From Ehrlichia canis str. Jake (GTDB lineage: Bacteria; Pseudomonadota; Alphaproteobacteria; Rickettsiales; Anaplasmataceae), in contig NC_007354.1 in the NCBI RefSeq assembly GCF_000012565.1, positions 1,116,001 to 1,180,000 of the forward strand: a stretch of DNA of 64,000 nt, in the 5' to 3' direction. A program made the translations under genes and the position numbers. Positions 9,867 to 21,469 of the stretch are shown here, piece by piece. The notes below the pieces were generated by a model. It searched no databases. It was not told the DNA's origin and saw only the letters and a program-made list of their open reading frames with translations. Numbering within the stretch: the first letter of the stretch is position 1; each line of letters opens with the position of its first letter.

Positions 9867-11276
9867 TTAGCTATTCATCATATCAAAGAACTCATTATTA
9901 TCCTTAGTTATAGACAATTTATCTCTTAAAAATTCCATTGCTTCAACAGAACCCATTGATGATAATAACCTTCTTAACAACCACACTTTTTTCAAACACA
10001 CATGATCTATTAACATATCTTCTTTTCTTGTACCTGATTTTGAAATATCTATTGCTGGATATACTCTTTTATCAGATATTTTTCTATCCAATATTATTTC
10101 ACAATTTCCTGTACCTTTAAATTCTTCAAATATCACTTCATCCATTTTTGACCCTGTTTCTATTAGAGCAGTTGCTATTATCGTCAACGAACCTCCATTT
10201 TCTATATTTCTTGCTGCACCAAAGAATCTTTTTGGTCTTTGTAAAGCATTAGAATCCACACCTCCAGTCAATACCTTACCTGATGATGGTATCACTGAAT
10301 TATATGCCCTTGCTAATCTTGTAATTGAATCAAGTAGTATTACAACATTTTTCTTATGTTCTACCATTCTTTTTGCTTTTTCAATCACAATTTCTGCAAG
10401 TTGTACATGTCTATATCCAGGTTCATCAAATGTTGAACTAACTACTTCTCCTTTTACAGATCTACACATATCTGTAACTTCTTCTGGTCTTTCACCTATT
10501 AACAAAACTATTAACTCTATATCAGGGTGATTGACAGATATTGAATGTGCTATTTGTTGCAATATTATCGTTTTTCCAGCTCTTGGTGGAGCAACTATAA
10601 GGGCTCTTTGTCCTTTACCCAAAGGAGCAACTATATCTATTACCCTCATACTTATATCTTTTTTACTCAAGCTAACAGGATCATTAGTTTCTAAGAGTAT
10701 TCTTTCTTCCGGGTACAATGGGATTAAATCATCAAAGTGTACATATCTTTGCAATTTTCCCATATCTGTAAAATTTATACTATGTGCTTTTACTAAAGTA
10801 AAATATCTTTCTTTTTCACTAGGAGCTCTTATTTCTCCACTTACTATATCACCAGTTCTTAAATTAAACTTTTTTATTTGACCTGCAGAAATATACACAT
10901 CATCTCCACTTGCAGCATAATTCGCTTCTGGAGATCTTAAGAATCCAAATCCATCAGATAATATTTCTACTACTCCACCTCCTATTGCTGCACCTCCATC
11001 ATTTACAACTTTTTTCATCAAGTGAAAGATTATTTCCTGTTTAAGCATTCTACCATTACTTACAACACCAAGTTCTTCTGCTATTTTCAAGAGATCTTCT
11101 ATACTTTTCTTTTTCAATTCACTCAAATCCAACACTTTCACTTCTTGTGCTTCTACTTGTGCACTCCCTTCTACTTCTTCTTTATCTCCTACTTCTTCTG
11201 ATTTATCTTCTTGTTTCTCTAATACTTCCGGAGTTAACACCTCTCTATCTAATACAACATCTTCTGATTCTGACAT
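9867..11276 (-). CDS. rho: transcription termination factor Rho
   Basis: Hexameric RNA-dependent ATPase/helicase. Order of domains: an acidic, low-complexity N-terminus of about 50 residues that is longer than in E. coli Rho; the Rho N-terminal helical domain (about 51-92); the cold-shock-like RNA-binding domain with DGFGFLRSP at 108-116; the P-loop APPRAGKT at 229-236; and the Q/R-loop region [22 protein letters not shown]. It has 469 residues. An AAAGAGAG lies just upstream of the ATG. The stop codon region coincides with the end of a duplicated element found again in the downstream spacer. Confidence 0.97.
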   Translation of the reverse strand: MSESEDVVLDREVLTPEVLEKQEDKSEEVGDKEEVEGSAQVEAQEVKVLDLSELKKKSIEDLLKIAEELGVVSNGRMLKQEIIFHLMKKVVNDGGAAIGGGVVEILSDGFGFLRSPEANYAASGDDVYISAGQIKKFNLRTGDIVSGEIRAPSEKERYFTLVKAHSINFTDMGKLQRYVHFDDLIPLYPEERILLETNDPVSLSKKDISMRVIDIVAPLGKGQRALIVAPPRAGKTIILQQIAHSISVNHPDIELIVLLIGERPEEVTDMCRSVKGEVVSSTFDEPGYRHVQLAEIVIEKAKRMVEHKKNVVILLDSITRLARAYNSVIPSSGKVLTGGVDSNALQRPKRFFGAARNIENGGSLTIIATALIETGSKMDEVIFEEFKGTGNCEIILDRKISDKRVYPAIDISKSGTRKEDMLIDHVCLKKVWLLRRLLSSMGSVEAMEFLRDKLSITKDNNEFFDMMNS

Positions 11277-12151
11277 AAAAACTCTCTTTACACTAAAATG
11301 CTAGGGTACCAATGCTCAAGTATTTATACAAGCCTTGCAAACAAATATACCTTCAACGCTATAAATATAGTACTTGAAACAAATTGATCAATAACGGCAA
11401 ACTTACTACTCCAAGTATTTACATAGTAAATCTTGTGCATATGGTGACACATCTGCTAAATTAGCATATTTTTTTATTTTGACAATACATAAATTACTTA
11501 AACTGCAACAACTGTTAATTTTATTTGCTATATTTGCTATGAACTTATCTCTGACATATCACATAATGCTTTCTCAGCAAAACTAACTTGAACAATACTA
11601 CATAGGCTATTCATTAACTAATTAACAATACTAAAAGATATTATCATACAACTCAACACCAAAATATATTTCAAGAGCTATATAAAAAACTTAACAACCA
11701 ATTATTATATACTATGGTGTGTAATACAATGGCAATAAGTATTTTATATATATAAAATTCAAAAAGTCTAATAAAAAAATACTACAACATTTAATATTTG
11801 ATCAAATCATAACAGCTAATACTAGATAATGTTAAAAAAACATTAATTGAAATTACTATTTGTCAGAGATTTATTATTTTGCTTAAATATAGAGAATTGT
11901 TAAAATAATATCGCATAATTTATCAACTATTATTAATTAATAACTACTAATGTGGCATTTTGTATAACAAGGAGGATCAATTTAATAGGCAATTACAGCA
12001 ATTAATTTTATTTTTTAAAGTATACATTCAGGGCAACATAAAATTATAATCAAGTATTTAATAATTTACATTTATTTTCTAAGTGATATAGATAAAGCCA
12101 TGCATATTAACAAAAAATTGCAGTATTTAAGTATAAGTAGGAGTTTAAATA
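11277..12151. other. spacer upstream of rho and hslV, with an orphan ribosome binding site
   Basis: 875 bases between divergent genes. Holds a perfect AAGGAGG at 11969-11975 that is not followed by any usable start codon or open frame. The hslV ribosome binding site (AGTAGGAG, about 12136-12143) is at its right end. No other feature is clear. Confidence 0.4.
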
Positions 12152-12721
12152 ATGGAGCATAAAGATCCTAGTCAGATGTATGGAACGACTATTTTGTGTA
12201 TTCGTAGAGGTAACCAAGTAATAATTGCAGGAGATGGCCAAGTATCTTTAGGACAGACTGTAATAAAAAATTCAGCAAAAAAGATAAAACGTTTAGCTAA
12301 TGATACAGTAATTACAGGGTTTGCTGGTGCAACAGCAGACGCCTTCACACTTTTTGAAAGATTAGAAAGTAAATTGGAAAAACACCCTGGACAGCTACTT
12401 CGTGCATGCGTAGAATTAGCAAAAGATTGGAGAATGGACAAATATCTGCGTAGACTAGAAGCAATGATGATTGTAGCAGATAAATCTATATCACTAATAA
12501 TATCAGGTAATGGAGATGTTTTAGAACCAGAAAATGGAATAGCAGCTATTGGATCAGGAGGTAATTATGCTTTAGCAGCAGCAAAAGCTTTATGTGAGAC
12601 CAATGAGCGGTTTTCTCAAAACATGACTCTAGAATACACAATTACTACTGCAATGAGAATAGCTTCTGAAATATGTATTTATACAAACAACAACATTATT
12701 ATTGAAAAAATAGAGGATTAA
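12152..12721 (+). CDS. hslV: HslV (ClpQ) ATP-dependent protease peptidase subunit
   Basis: Proteasome-like threonine peptidase, 189 residues. After a propeptide of 11 residues comes TTILCIRR, so T12 should become the catalytic N-terminal threonine on processing; NSAKKIKRL carries the active-site lysine, and [11 protein letters not shown] matches the family. AGTAGGAG lies about 8 bases before the ATG. It overlaps neither neighbour: hslU begins two bases after its stop, and the two gene products form the HslVU complex. Confidence 0.97.
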   Translation: MEHKDPSQMYGTTILCIRRGNQVIIAGDGQVSLGQTVIKNSAKKIKRLANDTVITGFAGATADAFTLFERLESKLEKHPGQLLRACVELAKDWRMDKYLRRLEAMMIVADKSISLIISGNGDVLEPENGIAAIGSGGNYALAAAKALCETNERFSQNMTLEYTITTAMRIASEICIYTNNNIIIEKIED

Positions 12722-12722
12722 A

Positions 12723-14201
12723 ATGTTTGTTAAACTAAAATTAAATGATGATCTAGAAAGCAATACAACAACTACATCAGATAATACTCATGACAATCAA
12801 GATCACAATCAGACTTGTGCCACAAAAAGTAAAAATATTATTAGTGTAACAGCCACTGAAGATGAAACAACTTCAGATGATTCATATAACACTCAAGAAT
12901 TAACTCCTCAACAAATTACACAAGCATTAGACAGGTTCATCATAGGACAAGCAGATGCAAAACGTGCTGTCGCCATTGCTTTAAGAAACCGTTGGCGTCG
13001 TAATAGAGTACCTGAACCATTAAGAGAGGAGATTATTCCTAAAAACATTCTCATGATAGGACATACAGGTATTGGTAAAACAGAAATAGCACGTAGACTA
13101 GCAAAGCTTGCAAAAGCCCCATTTATAAAAGTAGAAGCTACAAAATTCACTGAAATAGGATATGTAGGTAGAGATGTAGATTCCATTATACGTGACTTAG
13201 TTGATGTGGCTATTAATCTTGTAAAAGAAAAATTCCGTAAAATTGTAGAGAAAAAAGCAAAAGCTTTATCAGAAAGTATGATTCTTGATGCATTGATAGG
13301 ACCTGATGCAAGTGAAGAAACGAAAACTATCTTTCAAGAAAAGTTAAGAAACGGAGAGTTTGAAGATTCTGAAATTTCAATTTCTATAAAGGAGAGTAAA
13401 AATACAATGCCTCCTATTGATATTCCTAATATTCCTGGTAATCAAGTTGGGATTATGAATATTAATGAGATTGTACACAAGATGCTAGGCAATAACAAAC
13501 AACTCAAAACCATTAAAGTTACTGTTAAAGAAGCAAGAGAATTGCTTATTAATGAAGAAAGCGAAAAGTTGATGGATGAAGATAAGATCATAAAAGAAGC
13601 ACTTCAACTAGCAAGTAATGATGGTATTGTATTCTTAGATGAAATAGATAAAATTGCAGCCCGTACAGAAATTAGAGGAGAAGTGAACAGAGAAGGTGTA
13701 CAAAGAGATCTTTTACCATTACTTGAGGGAACAAGTGTAACAACCAAATATGGGACTATAACAACTGACCATATTTTGTTCATAGCATCTGGAGCATTTC
13801 ACTTAGCTAAACCTTCTGATTTATTACCTGAATTGCAAGGACGTCTTCCTATAAGAGTAGAACTTAAACCTCTCAGTAAAGATGATCTAGTACGTATATT
13901 AACTGAACCAGAGTCAAGCTTATTAAAGCAATACTGTGCATTAATGAAAACAGAAAATATTACCATTGATTTTACTGATGAAGGAGTATGCACCATAGCT
14001 GAAATAGCATCTACAGTTAATAGAGAAGTTGAAAATATTGGTGCACGTAGGTTACACACTATTTTAGAAAAACTAATGGAAGATATCAGCTACACCGCAA
14101 CAGAGAACAGCGGTAAAACATATGTTATTGATAGTGAATATGTAAAGCAAAAATTAGAAGATATTTCAAAGCAATTAGACTTATCAAAATTTATATTATA
14201 A
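12723..14201 (+). CDS. hslU: HslU (ClpY) ATPase subunit of HslVU protease
   Basis: AAA+ unfoldase that feeds HslV. The conserved body starts at [17 protein letters not shown] (about residue 60), with Walker A GHTGIGKT at 113-120, Walker B in [11 protein letters not shown] at about 302-312, and the usual C-terminus DLSKFIL, which inserts into HslV. It carries an N-terminal extension of about 58 residues, rich in Thr, Asp, Asn and Ser, which the usual family of about 440 residues lacks; the ATG at 12723 has GAGGA 5 bases upstream within the end of hslV, so the extension is probably translated. Walker A has His where Pro is usual (GPTG to GHTG). Confidence 0.97.
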   Translation: MFVKLKLNDDLESNTTTTSDNTHDNQDHNQTCATKSKNIISVTATEDETTSDDSYNTQELTPQQITQALDRFIIGQADAKRAVAIALRNRWRRNRVPEPLREEIIPKNILMIGHTGIGKTEIARRLAKLAKAPFIKVEATKFTEIGYVGRDVDSIIRDLVDVAINLVKEKFRKIVEKKAKALSESMILDALIGPDASEETKTIFQEKLRNGEFEDSEISISIKESKNTMPPIDIPNIPGNQVGIMNINEIVHKMLGNNKQLKTIKVTVKEARELLINEESEKLMDEDKIIKEALQLASNDGIVFLDEIDKIAARTEIRGEVNREGVQRDLLPLLEGTSVTTKYGTITTDHILFIASGAFHLAKPSDLLPELQGRLPIRVELKPLSKDDLVRILTEPESSLLKQYCALMKTENITIDFTDEGVCTIAEIASTVNREVENIGARRLHTILEKLMEDISYTATENSGKTYVIDSEYVKQKLEDISKQLDLSKFIL

Positions 14202-14203
14202 CC

Positions 14204-14899
14204 ATGGAAGAAAGATCAAAGTTCGTTAATCAAGTATTTACTTCAGTTGCATCTAGATATGACTTAATGAATGATATAATGAGCTTTGGTCTTCACAGAC
14301 TATGGAAAAACAAAGCTATCCAGGGTATCACTAGTGGACGTTTACTTGATGTTGCATGTGGCACTGGAGACATTGCAATAAAGGTAACAAAAAAAACACA
14401 AAATAATGTAGATATAATAGTATGTGATATCAATCCTAAAATGTTACGTCATGGTAGAGACAACGCCATTAATGCAAATGCATTAAATCTTAAATGGGTA
14501 TGTGGCAATGCAGAACAGCTTCCATTTTCAGACAACAGTTTTGACTATTATACAATTTCTTTCGGTATTCGTAACGTCTCTAACAGACAACTTGCACTCA
14601 ATGAAGCATATAGAGTTCTTAAACAAGGAGGAAAATTTATATGCTTAGAATTCTCACCACTAAAAGAAAGTCATCCTCTTCATAAATTTTATAACTTTTA
14701 TTCATTCAGCATCATTCCTAATATAGGACAGCTGGTAGCAAAAGATAAAGCTTCATATCAATATTTAGTGGACAGTATAAGTGAATTTCCATATCAGGAA
14801 GACTTTGCACAAGAAATACAAAATTCTAACTTTGTAGAAATCAAATATAACAATTTATGCTTTGGCATAGTTACACTATATACAGCTTTAAAGATATAA
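14204..14899 (+). CDS. ubiE: UbiE/COQ5 C-methyltransferase
   Basis: SAM-dependent methyltransferase of ubiquinone biosynthesis (2-polyprenyl-6-methoxy-benzoquinol methylation). It is 231 residues long. Family marks are FTSVASRYDLMNDIMSFGLHRLWK, the SAM motif LLDVACGTGDIA, and YTISFGIRNV with the later CLEFSPLK. It starts two bases after the hslU stop with no SD of its own, so it probably depends on translational coupling in an hslV-hslU-ubiE operon. Ubiquinone is the electron carrier feeding the respiratory chain that ends in oxidases such as coxBA here. Confidence 0.95.
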   Translation: MEERSKFVNQVFTSVASRYDLMNDIMSFGLHRLWKNKAIQGITSGRLLDVACGTGDIAIKVTKKTQNNVDIIVCDINPKMLRHGRDNAINANALNLKWVCGNAEQLPFSDNSFDYYTISFGIRNVSNRQLALNEAYRVLKQGGKFICLEFSPLKESHPLHKFYNFYSFSIIPNIGQLVAKDKASYQYLVDSISEFPYQEDFAQEIQNSNFVEIKYNNLCFGIVTLYTALKI

Positions 14900-14940
14900 T
14901 CACCAATATCACAATTTTTCCTACTTCCCCATTGGCTATG

Positions 14941-15560
14941 CAATGCAAACATTTTCAATATAGCAGCATTAAAATAGACTTTACATGTGGAAAAATTTAC
15001 TTAAATATAGCTTCATAAGTTCCATTATACATAATCTAACAAAACAAATACTGACATCAAAGCACTCTACTATTCAATTTCTAAAAAAGTACAGCAGTTT
15101 TAATTTTTAGAATGTTTAATTACAAAATACAAACATAATGTCTTCAATAGTAAGCATCAAAATAAACTTTCGCATCGCAAGAAATTTACTAAAGACAAGA
15201 TACAGATCCAATCAGTTTATCATATGCAGCCTTACAGACCACACCTAATCAATCAAAGTACAACTACTTTAATTTTTAAAATTCTTACTTTACAATGTCA
15301 ATATAATGCCAACTTATCATTAAAATAAACTTCACTACACACGCAATTTACACAAAATAACATATAAATCCAATAAGTTTCAAAAACATATAACTAACCT
15401 TACATAAAAGCACTTTACAACTTATCTAATAAACTAAACATCAGAGGTTTTAGGATTTTTGATTATACAATGCAAACATCATTTCAATCTTATCAGAATC
15501 ATCATAAACAAGCTTTGATATAAGAAAGAAATTACTCAAAGACTATAGCAACTTTAAGTA
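14941..15560. repeat. imperfect tandem repeat, about 175 bases, four copies
   Basis: Unit starts are recognisable at 14941 (caatgcaaacattttc), 15123 (caaaatacaaacataatg), 15293 (caatgtcaatataatgcc) and 15468 (caatgcaaacatcatttc), giving steps of 182, 170 and 175 bases. Each unit has an aaataaac or similar element some 35 bases in and a ttttaattttta-like tract near its end. Copies are strongly diverged. Confidence 0.6.
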
Positions 15561-16110
15561 ATTCCATGATATATTATTTAAAAATCTCATTGTTTTAATA
15601 CAAAAGTTTTTCACATATTTATTTAATAAAAGTTCAGAATTTTTAACTATATGAGACTTACATTATGTCATATCAAGTCAATTTAAACATTATAAATAGC
15701 ATTAAAGAATAAAAAACCTACCAATACTTGAATTTCAATACTTGTATGTTTTTCACACAACTTGTAAAAATAATCAACATTAAGACCTCTTACATGTTAA
15801 ATCATGGTTTTGATTGAATAAAATAATTTACCACTTAATACATAACATTATACCCAAACAGGAAAAAATGAACTAATTTCACATCACAATTCACTTTACA
15901 TATCATTCAATAAAAGTATACCTATTTGAACTTAATAATGCTTGACCACAACACCATTAATATAAACTTACACAACGACTTAATTATTACATTCTTTATA
16001 TAATAGATAACGTAATACTATCAATTGCCAACTTAATATCCACTATCATAAAATTTTTCACAAATTTTTTATTTTATGTATAACATTACACAAGACAATA
16101 AATCCAACAA

Positions 16111-16759
16111 GCTAAGATATATTTAAACAAAGCAAAGTTATTTTATGATAAAACTTTTTTATCATTTATATCCGCACTAGTACTAACATTGCTTCTTTAC
16201 TCATACTTACATTATTTTACACACTTTATCTTATACAATGCTATACTATATGCTAAGTAAGCATTTTAAAATGCATCAGTCAACATTCTGTTTAAACATA
16301 GCAAAGTCATTTCATATCTAAATTTGATACTACTTAATATTTGCATAGTAATAACATTACTTGTTTTTCATACCTATAAGTTAATCAATTTTCTGACACA
16401 TCTTATTCTATACATTAGATCACATGTGGATTACAAATCTAACAATCATTTACAGTCAACATATGTTTAAACAAAGCAAAATCATTTCATGCACAAGTTT
16501 GATATCACTTATATATGCAATGGTAATAACATTACTTATTCTATTAACATTTACAACTTAATTAACTTTTTTTACATCTCTTATTCTATTACACTGAATC
16601 ACATGGTGTTTCAAATTCAACAACCATCTGAGAACTAATAAGTCAAAATATTTTTAAATCAAGTAAAGTCATGTCACGTATAAAACTCTTTTACTGATAT
16701 TGTACTAGGAGTAATATTACTTACTCACACCTGCCAATATAACTTAATCAACTAATCAT
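16111..16759. repeat. imperfect tandem repeat, about 160-187 bases, four copies ending at metG
   Basis: Anchors are tttaaacaaagcaaagtta (16132), tttaaacatagcaaagtcat (16291), tttaaacaaagcaaaatcat (16466) and tttaaatcaagtaaagtcat (16653); steps are 159, 175 and 187 bases. Later in each unit comes a gtaataacattactt-type motif. The last copy runs into the 3' end of metG, and copies 2 and 3 seem to carry a decayed trace of that gene end. Confidence 0.7.
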
Positions 16760-18280
16760 TTACACTATTTTCGCAAAAATAGGCTCTGGTTTTGGCAAAA
16801 TTTCACCCATACTTATAGGTATAGAAAATTTGCTAAAATCACGGTTGCATCTTGGCAAATTAATTTGATCTAACATTTTAGACGACAACTCAGGTATTAC
16901 AGGTTGCAGCAATAATCCTATACATCTGATATATTCAAGCAACTTATACAACACTGCTTTCATAATTTCACGATCACTTTTAGACAATTTCCATGGAACT
17001 CTAGCTGTAATATATTCATTAGCCATAGAAGATAATTGTTCTATAATGTGTATCAGCCCATTGAGATTATAATACTTTATACAACCCCTCGCTTTTTCAA
17101 GAATCTCTTGATAATCTGGTAAAACTTCTTCATTTCTTAACAGAGAATTATTGACTAACGGTACTTTCCCTTCACACTCTTTATACAATAGTGAAACAGT
17201 TCTCTGTACCAAATTCCCTATATTATTTGCCAAATCAGAATTTATACACTTAATAAAACTACTCCTTTTAAAATCCCCATCATTCCCTATTGGCATTTCT
17301 TTAATTAAAAAATATCTCAATTGATCAACTCCAAATTCTTCAACTAAATCAAAAGGTTTTATAATATTACCAAGTGATTTAGATATCTTTTGTCCCTCAT
17401 TAGTCCACCAACCATGAGCTAAGATTTTTTTAGGTAAGGGCAATCCAGCTGCCATTAAAATAGCAGGCCAATATACAGCATGGAATCTTAATATATCCTT
17501 TCCAACAACATGTAATACAGTACTATTGTCATTCCCCCAATAAGTTTGATAATCTTTAGACTTTACATCAGGAAACCCTAACACTGTCAAATAATTTGCT
17601 AAAGCATCAACCCACACGTAAATCACATGTTCATCATCATTTGGTACTTTTATTCCCCACACAACATTTTTTCTTGATACAGAAAGATCTTTCAATCCTG
17701 ATTTTACAAATGATATTACTTCATTATATCGGTACTTAGGAATAATAAAGTCAGGATGTTCTTCATAAAAAGTTAATAATTTTTCTTGAAAATCTGATAA
17801 TCGAAAAAAATAACTAGGTTCCTCTATCCATTCAACTTCAGCACCTGTAGGAGCTTTACCATCAATTAATTCTTTTTCTTGGTAGAATGCCTCATCTCTA
17901 ACTGAATACCACCCAGAATAACTACCCAAATACACCATGTCATTATCACATAAACTGGTCCATAACGCCGTTACAGCTTTTTTATGTCTCATTTCCGTTG
18001 TACGAACAAAATCATTGTAACTATAGTTCATAACATCAGCTAACTGTCTAAAAACAGCACTTGTACCATTAGTAAATTCTAGCAATGATATATTACGTTC
18101 TTGAGCTGCTTTTTCTACTTTTTGCCCATGCTCATCTGTTCCAGTTACAAACTTTACATTATACCCATCAAGACGCATAAACCTTGCAATAATATCAGAT
18201 ATTAAAGTTGTATAAACATGGCCTATATGTGGAACATCATTAACATAATAAATTGGAGTGGTAATATATATGTTATTCAT
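16760..18280 (-). CDS. metG: methionyl-tRNA synthetase
   Basis: Class I synthetase charging initiator and elongator tRNA(Met). HIGH is at 18-21 (NDVPHIGHVYTTL) and KISKS at 298-302; GTDEHGQKVEKAA is the usual third signature. At 506 residues it is the short form with no C-terminal EMAP-like domain, and the connective-peptide region (about 120-155) lacks the CxxC zinc knuckle. No SD precedes the ATG. It stands alone; its 3' end coincides with the last unit of the downstream tandem repeat. Confidence 0.97.
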   Translation of the reverse strand: MNNIYITTPIYYVNDVPHIGHVYTTLISDIIARFMRLDGYNVKFVTGTDEHGQKVEKAAQERNISLLEFTNGTSAVFRQLADVMNYSYNDFVRTTEMRHKKAVTALWTSLCDNDMVYLGSYSGWYSVRDEAFYQEKELIDGKAPTGAEVEWIEEPSYFFRLSDFQEKLLTFYEEHPDFIIPKYRYNEVISFVKSGLKDLSVSRKNVVWGIKVPNDDEHVIYVWVDALANYLTVLGFPDVKSKDYQTYWGNDNSTVLHVVGKDILRFHAVYWPAILMAAGLPLPKKILAHGWWTNEGQKISKSLGNIIKPFDLVEEFGVDQLRYFLIKEMPIGNDGDFKRSSFIKCINSDLANNIGNLVQRTVSLLYKECEGKVPLVNNSLLRNEEVLPDYQEILEKARGCIKYYNLNGLIHIIEQLSSMANEYITARVPWKLSKSDREIMKAVLYKLLEYIRCIGLLLQPVIPELSSKMLDQINLPRCNRDFSKFSIPISMGEILPKPEPIFAKIV

Positions 18281-18905
18281 AAGTTAATATTATTGTTACT
18301 TCTATAATTAATACTCTACCATACAATTTCAGTTATACTAATTCAATATTCACAAATATATTTGTTTATCTTAAAATTACACTCATAAAAACTTTATGAT
18401 TACATGAAATATAATATGTTAACTATATAAAAATGTACTCAATCAAAAAGATAAAACTAATGTATAATCCAACACAAATCACATAAATTCATCAGACAAC
18501 AGATATAAGTAATAACAATATATTGAACATCTATAACTTACTGTTAAAAAAACTTAATAGCAAAATCCTATCTATTTAACAATTTTGCTATATTTTTTAA
18601 TGACCAAATAATCTAATTATGCAAACTACATAAAAACTCACAAAGAAAAAACATATGTTAACACCAACAGAGCGATTAACTAATATTAACCAATTACAGC
18701 TTGAACACTTTTTATCTGTTAATTATTCAAATAGTAATATTTACAATATAAGCTATACTTTCTGATAATTAATATAGAACCCACTAGAAACATTACTGAA
18801 AATTACTAATTTTACAATTCAAATATTCACTGTTTTTACATACAACTTTGCAAAACATAAAAAATAACTTATTATTTAATATTCATATATTTCTATCACA
18901 CAATA
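18281..18905. other. spacer between metG and lysC
   Basis: 625 AT-rich bases between divergent genes, so it should hold both promoters; no convincing one could be chosen and no repeat is visible. Confidence 0.4.
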
Positions 18906-20159
18906 ATGGAAAGGATTTTAGTCAAAAAATTTGGAGGAACTTCTTTACAGGATATAAAATGTATTAACAAAGTCGTAGAAATCATAAAACAAGATATTAA
19001 CAATAATTATAAAGTAGTTGTAATAGTATCAGCTATGGGAAAATTTACTGATAATATCATTTCACAAATTAAACAAATTTCTGATGTAAAATCCCCATCT
19101 GAACGTTCGGAATACGATTTAATTATCTCTTCAGGAGAACAAATATCATGTGGCCTATTATCATTAGCCTTGCAAAAAGTAGGCATTAATGCACAATCAT
19201 GGCTAGGATGGCAATTACCTATAGTAACAACCGAAGATCACACTAAAGCAAGGATCATAGATATTAATGTAAATTCATTGCAGGACTCACTAGCTAACAA
19301 TGATGTTGCCATCGTTGCTGGATTTCAAGGAATGCATAAAAACAATAGAGTAACAACATTAGGTAGAGGTGGTTCTGACACATCAGCTGTAGCAATCGCA
19401 GTAGCATTAGGAGTCGACCTATGCTATATCTACACAGACGTTGATGGAATATATACAGCAGACCCTAATTTAGTACCAAAAGCACATAAGTTAGATTACA
19501 TCACATATGATGAAATGATAGAGATGTCTTCTCTCGGAGCTAAAGTGTTACAAGTACGCTCAGTAGAAATAGCAATGAAATATAACATAAAATTGTGCAT
19601 ACTATCTACTTTTAATCCTGGAAAGGGAACAATGTTATGCAAAAAAGGAGAATCTCATATGGAAAGTCAACTTATTACTGGTGTCACATGTAATAACAAA
19701 ACAGCAAGTATTACGTTAAAACAAGTAAAAACACTATCTGGTATTACTACAGTATTTAATGCAATAGCAGAAAAAAATATCAATGTTGACATGATAATTC
19801 AAAACATGAATGACAACAACGCCAATGATATTACTTTCACAATTTCAGAAGAAGATTTACCAACAACAAAAAAATTCTTAACAGAAATTCAATCTGAACT
19901 CATGTATCAAGATTTAATCATCAATTCTGAAGTCGCAAAAGTTTCTATTATTGGTGTAGGCATGATTTCCCACTCTGGAATAGCTTATAAAATGTTTGAT
20001 ACACTAACATCAAATAATATAAAAATATTAGCAGTCACTACTTCAGAAATAAAAATTAGTGTATTAATATACAGAAAAGACAGTCAACTTGCTACAGTAG
20101 CCTTACATTCTGCTTTTGAACTTGACAGTACAGAATCAAATTTATACACAATAAGTTAG
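18906..20159 (+). CDS. lysC: aspartate kinase
   Basis: Phosphorylates aspartate, the first step towards diaminopimelate, lysine and threonine. Signature KKFGGTS at 7-13; then LGRGGSDTSAVAIA and YTDVDGIYTADP of the kinase domain; two ACT regulatory domains fill about 260-417 (SGITTVFNAIAEKNINVDMI, then MISHSGIAYKMFDTL). The 417-residue monofunctional length and paired ACT domains fit a lysine- or threonine-inhibited enzyme. It is a single-gene unit with no other aspartate-pathway gene nearby. Confidence 0.96.
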   Translation: MERILVKKFGGTSLQDIKCINKVVEIIKQDINNNYKVVVIVSAMGKFTDNIISQIKQISDVKSPSERSEYDLIISSGEQISCGLLSLALQKVGINAQSWLGWQLPIVTTEDHTKARIIDINVNSLQDSLANNDVAIVAGFQGMHKNNRVTTLGRGGSDTSAVAIAVALGVDLCYIYTDVDGIYTADPNLVPKAHKLDYITYDEMIEMSSLGAKVLQVRSVEIAMKYNIKLCILSTFNPGKGTMLCKKGESHMESQLITGVTCNNKTASITLKQVKTLSGITTVFNAIAEKNINVDMIIQNMNDNNANDITFTISEEDLPTTKKFLTEIQSELMYQDLIINSEVAKVSIIGVGMISHSGIAYKMFDTLTSNNIKILAVTTSEIKISVLIYRKDSQLATVALHSAFELDSTESNLYTIS

Positions 20160-20187
20160 ATTCTGTTTTTTAGTTCAAATTTACATG

Positions 20188-20205
20188 TTAAGTAACCTAA
20201 CTTAA
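20188..20205. terminator. weak hairpin after lysC
   Basis: TTAAGT and ACTTAA form a 6-base-pair A/T-rich stem around a 6-base loop, followed by AAAA. It lies about 30 bases after the lysC stop. The stem is weak and there is no T run on the plus strand, so termination is only possible. The rest of 20160-20666 shows nothing else. Confidence 0.25.
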
Positions 20206-20666
20206 AAATCATAAAATTTAAGTAATACATGTTTAAAGTTTTAAGGCTCACTATACATTAAGAACTTTTGTTACTATATAACTTCCTATGTTAAAAAATA
20301 AAGACTATTTCTTAAGTACATTTTTAAGTGACTACAATTCATTCAAGATTTTACTCAATAACTTTATCAAAATTTTTTAATATCTAACTTAATAATAAAT
20401 TAACCTTTGAGTATAAAAAAATTACATAATAGTAAATCTTGTATCACATTTTTTAACTGACAATTTTATATAAAAGTTAAAGATTTCGTTAAATTACAAT
20501 AATTTCTTACAAAATTGAAAATCAGTTTTGTTATTAAAGATAACGCTAAATTATAGATAGCTTTATAAGTGCTACAGTTTTTAGTTATAATTAATATTAC
20601 AAGTTTATACTTATTAAAAAGTAGTATAAAGTTATTGCATTTTAACAGTCAAAATGATAAAGATAA

Positions 20667-21461
20667 ATGATTAATAGTGTAGCATTTATGTTAAGACTTC
20701 TAACTTTTTTTTTATACATGTTTAGTTCCTTTAGCGCATTTGCAGCACCAGTAAAATGGCAAATGGGTTTTCAGACCCCAGCAACAGAAATAATGGAGTC
20801 TATCATAAAGTCACATAATTTTGTTATGCTTGTTATGTCAATAGTTGTGGTAGTTGTCTTCTCCATAACGTTATATGTACTTATAAAGTTCAGAAAAAAA
20901 CCAGAAGATAAAATTGTATTCAACACTAAAAATTCTCATAATACAGTACTAGAAATACTATGGACATTGATTCCTTTAATAATTGTAGGCTTTCTAACCA
21001 TAAGTAATGTCAAATTGATTAGACATGAACAACAAATTCCTAAAGTAGAAATGACATTAAAAGCAATTGGGTACCAATGGTATTGGGGATATTCATATCC
21101 AGATTATAAAAATTTTGCTTTTGATAGCTACATGAAAGCAACAGACAGTTTAGAAGATAATGATTTACGATTCCTTGAAGTAGATAACAGAGTAGTAGTA
21201 CCTATAAACACAAACATCTTACTACAAGTCACAAGCGCAGACGTAATACATAGTTGGGCAGTGCCAGCACTAGGTGTAAAAATTGATGCAGTTCCAGGCA
21301 GATTAAATGAAGCATGGTTTAATATAAAAACTCCAGGAGTATACTATGGACAGTGTTCAGAACTTTGTGGAAGATTACATGGATTCATGCCAATAGTAAT
21401 AGTTGCTGTTGAGAAAGAACAATTTGATGAATGGATACAAAAAAAGACACTTGATTTATAG
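20667..21461 (+). CDS. coxB: cytochrome c oxidase subunit II
   Basis: CuA-bearing subunit of the aa3-type terminal oxidase. 264 residues: signal peptide to about 26 (FSAFA then APVKWQ), two transmembrane helices (about 52-75 and 95-114), then the periplasmic cupredoxin domain with the aromatic [10 protein letters not shown] and CuA ligands H195, C230, E232, C234, H238 and M241 ([18 protein letters not shown]). It is the first gene of coxB-coxA-ctaB. The ATG at 20667 lacks a clear SD. Confidence 0.97.
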   Translation: MINSVAFMLRLLTFFLYMFSSFSAFAAPVKWQMGFQTPATEIMESIIKSHNFVMLVMSIVVVVVFSITLYVLIKFRKKPEDKIVFNTKNSHNTVLEILWTLIPLIIVGFLTISNVKLIRHEQQIPKVEMTLKAIGYQWYWGYSYPDYKNFAFDSYMKATDSLEDNDLRFLEVDNRVVVPINTNILLQVTSADVIHSWAVPALGVKIDAVPGRLNEAWFNIKTPGVYYGQCSELCGRLHGFMPIVIVAVEKEQFDEWIQKKTLDL

Positions 21462-21469
21462 AGGCATGC

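Larger units (their letters stand above)
14900..16759. other. 1.86-kb non-coding spacer built of degenerate tandem repeats
   Basis: No gene is supported. Two families of imperfect tandem units of roughly 160-190 bases occupy most of it and are listed separately. Between them (about 15560-16110) the sequence is AT-rich without a visible pattern. Confidence 0.6.
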
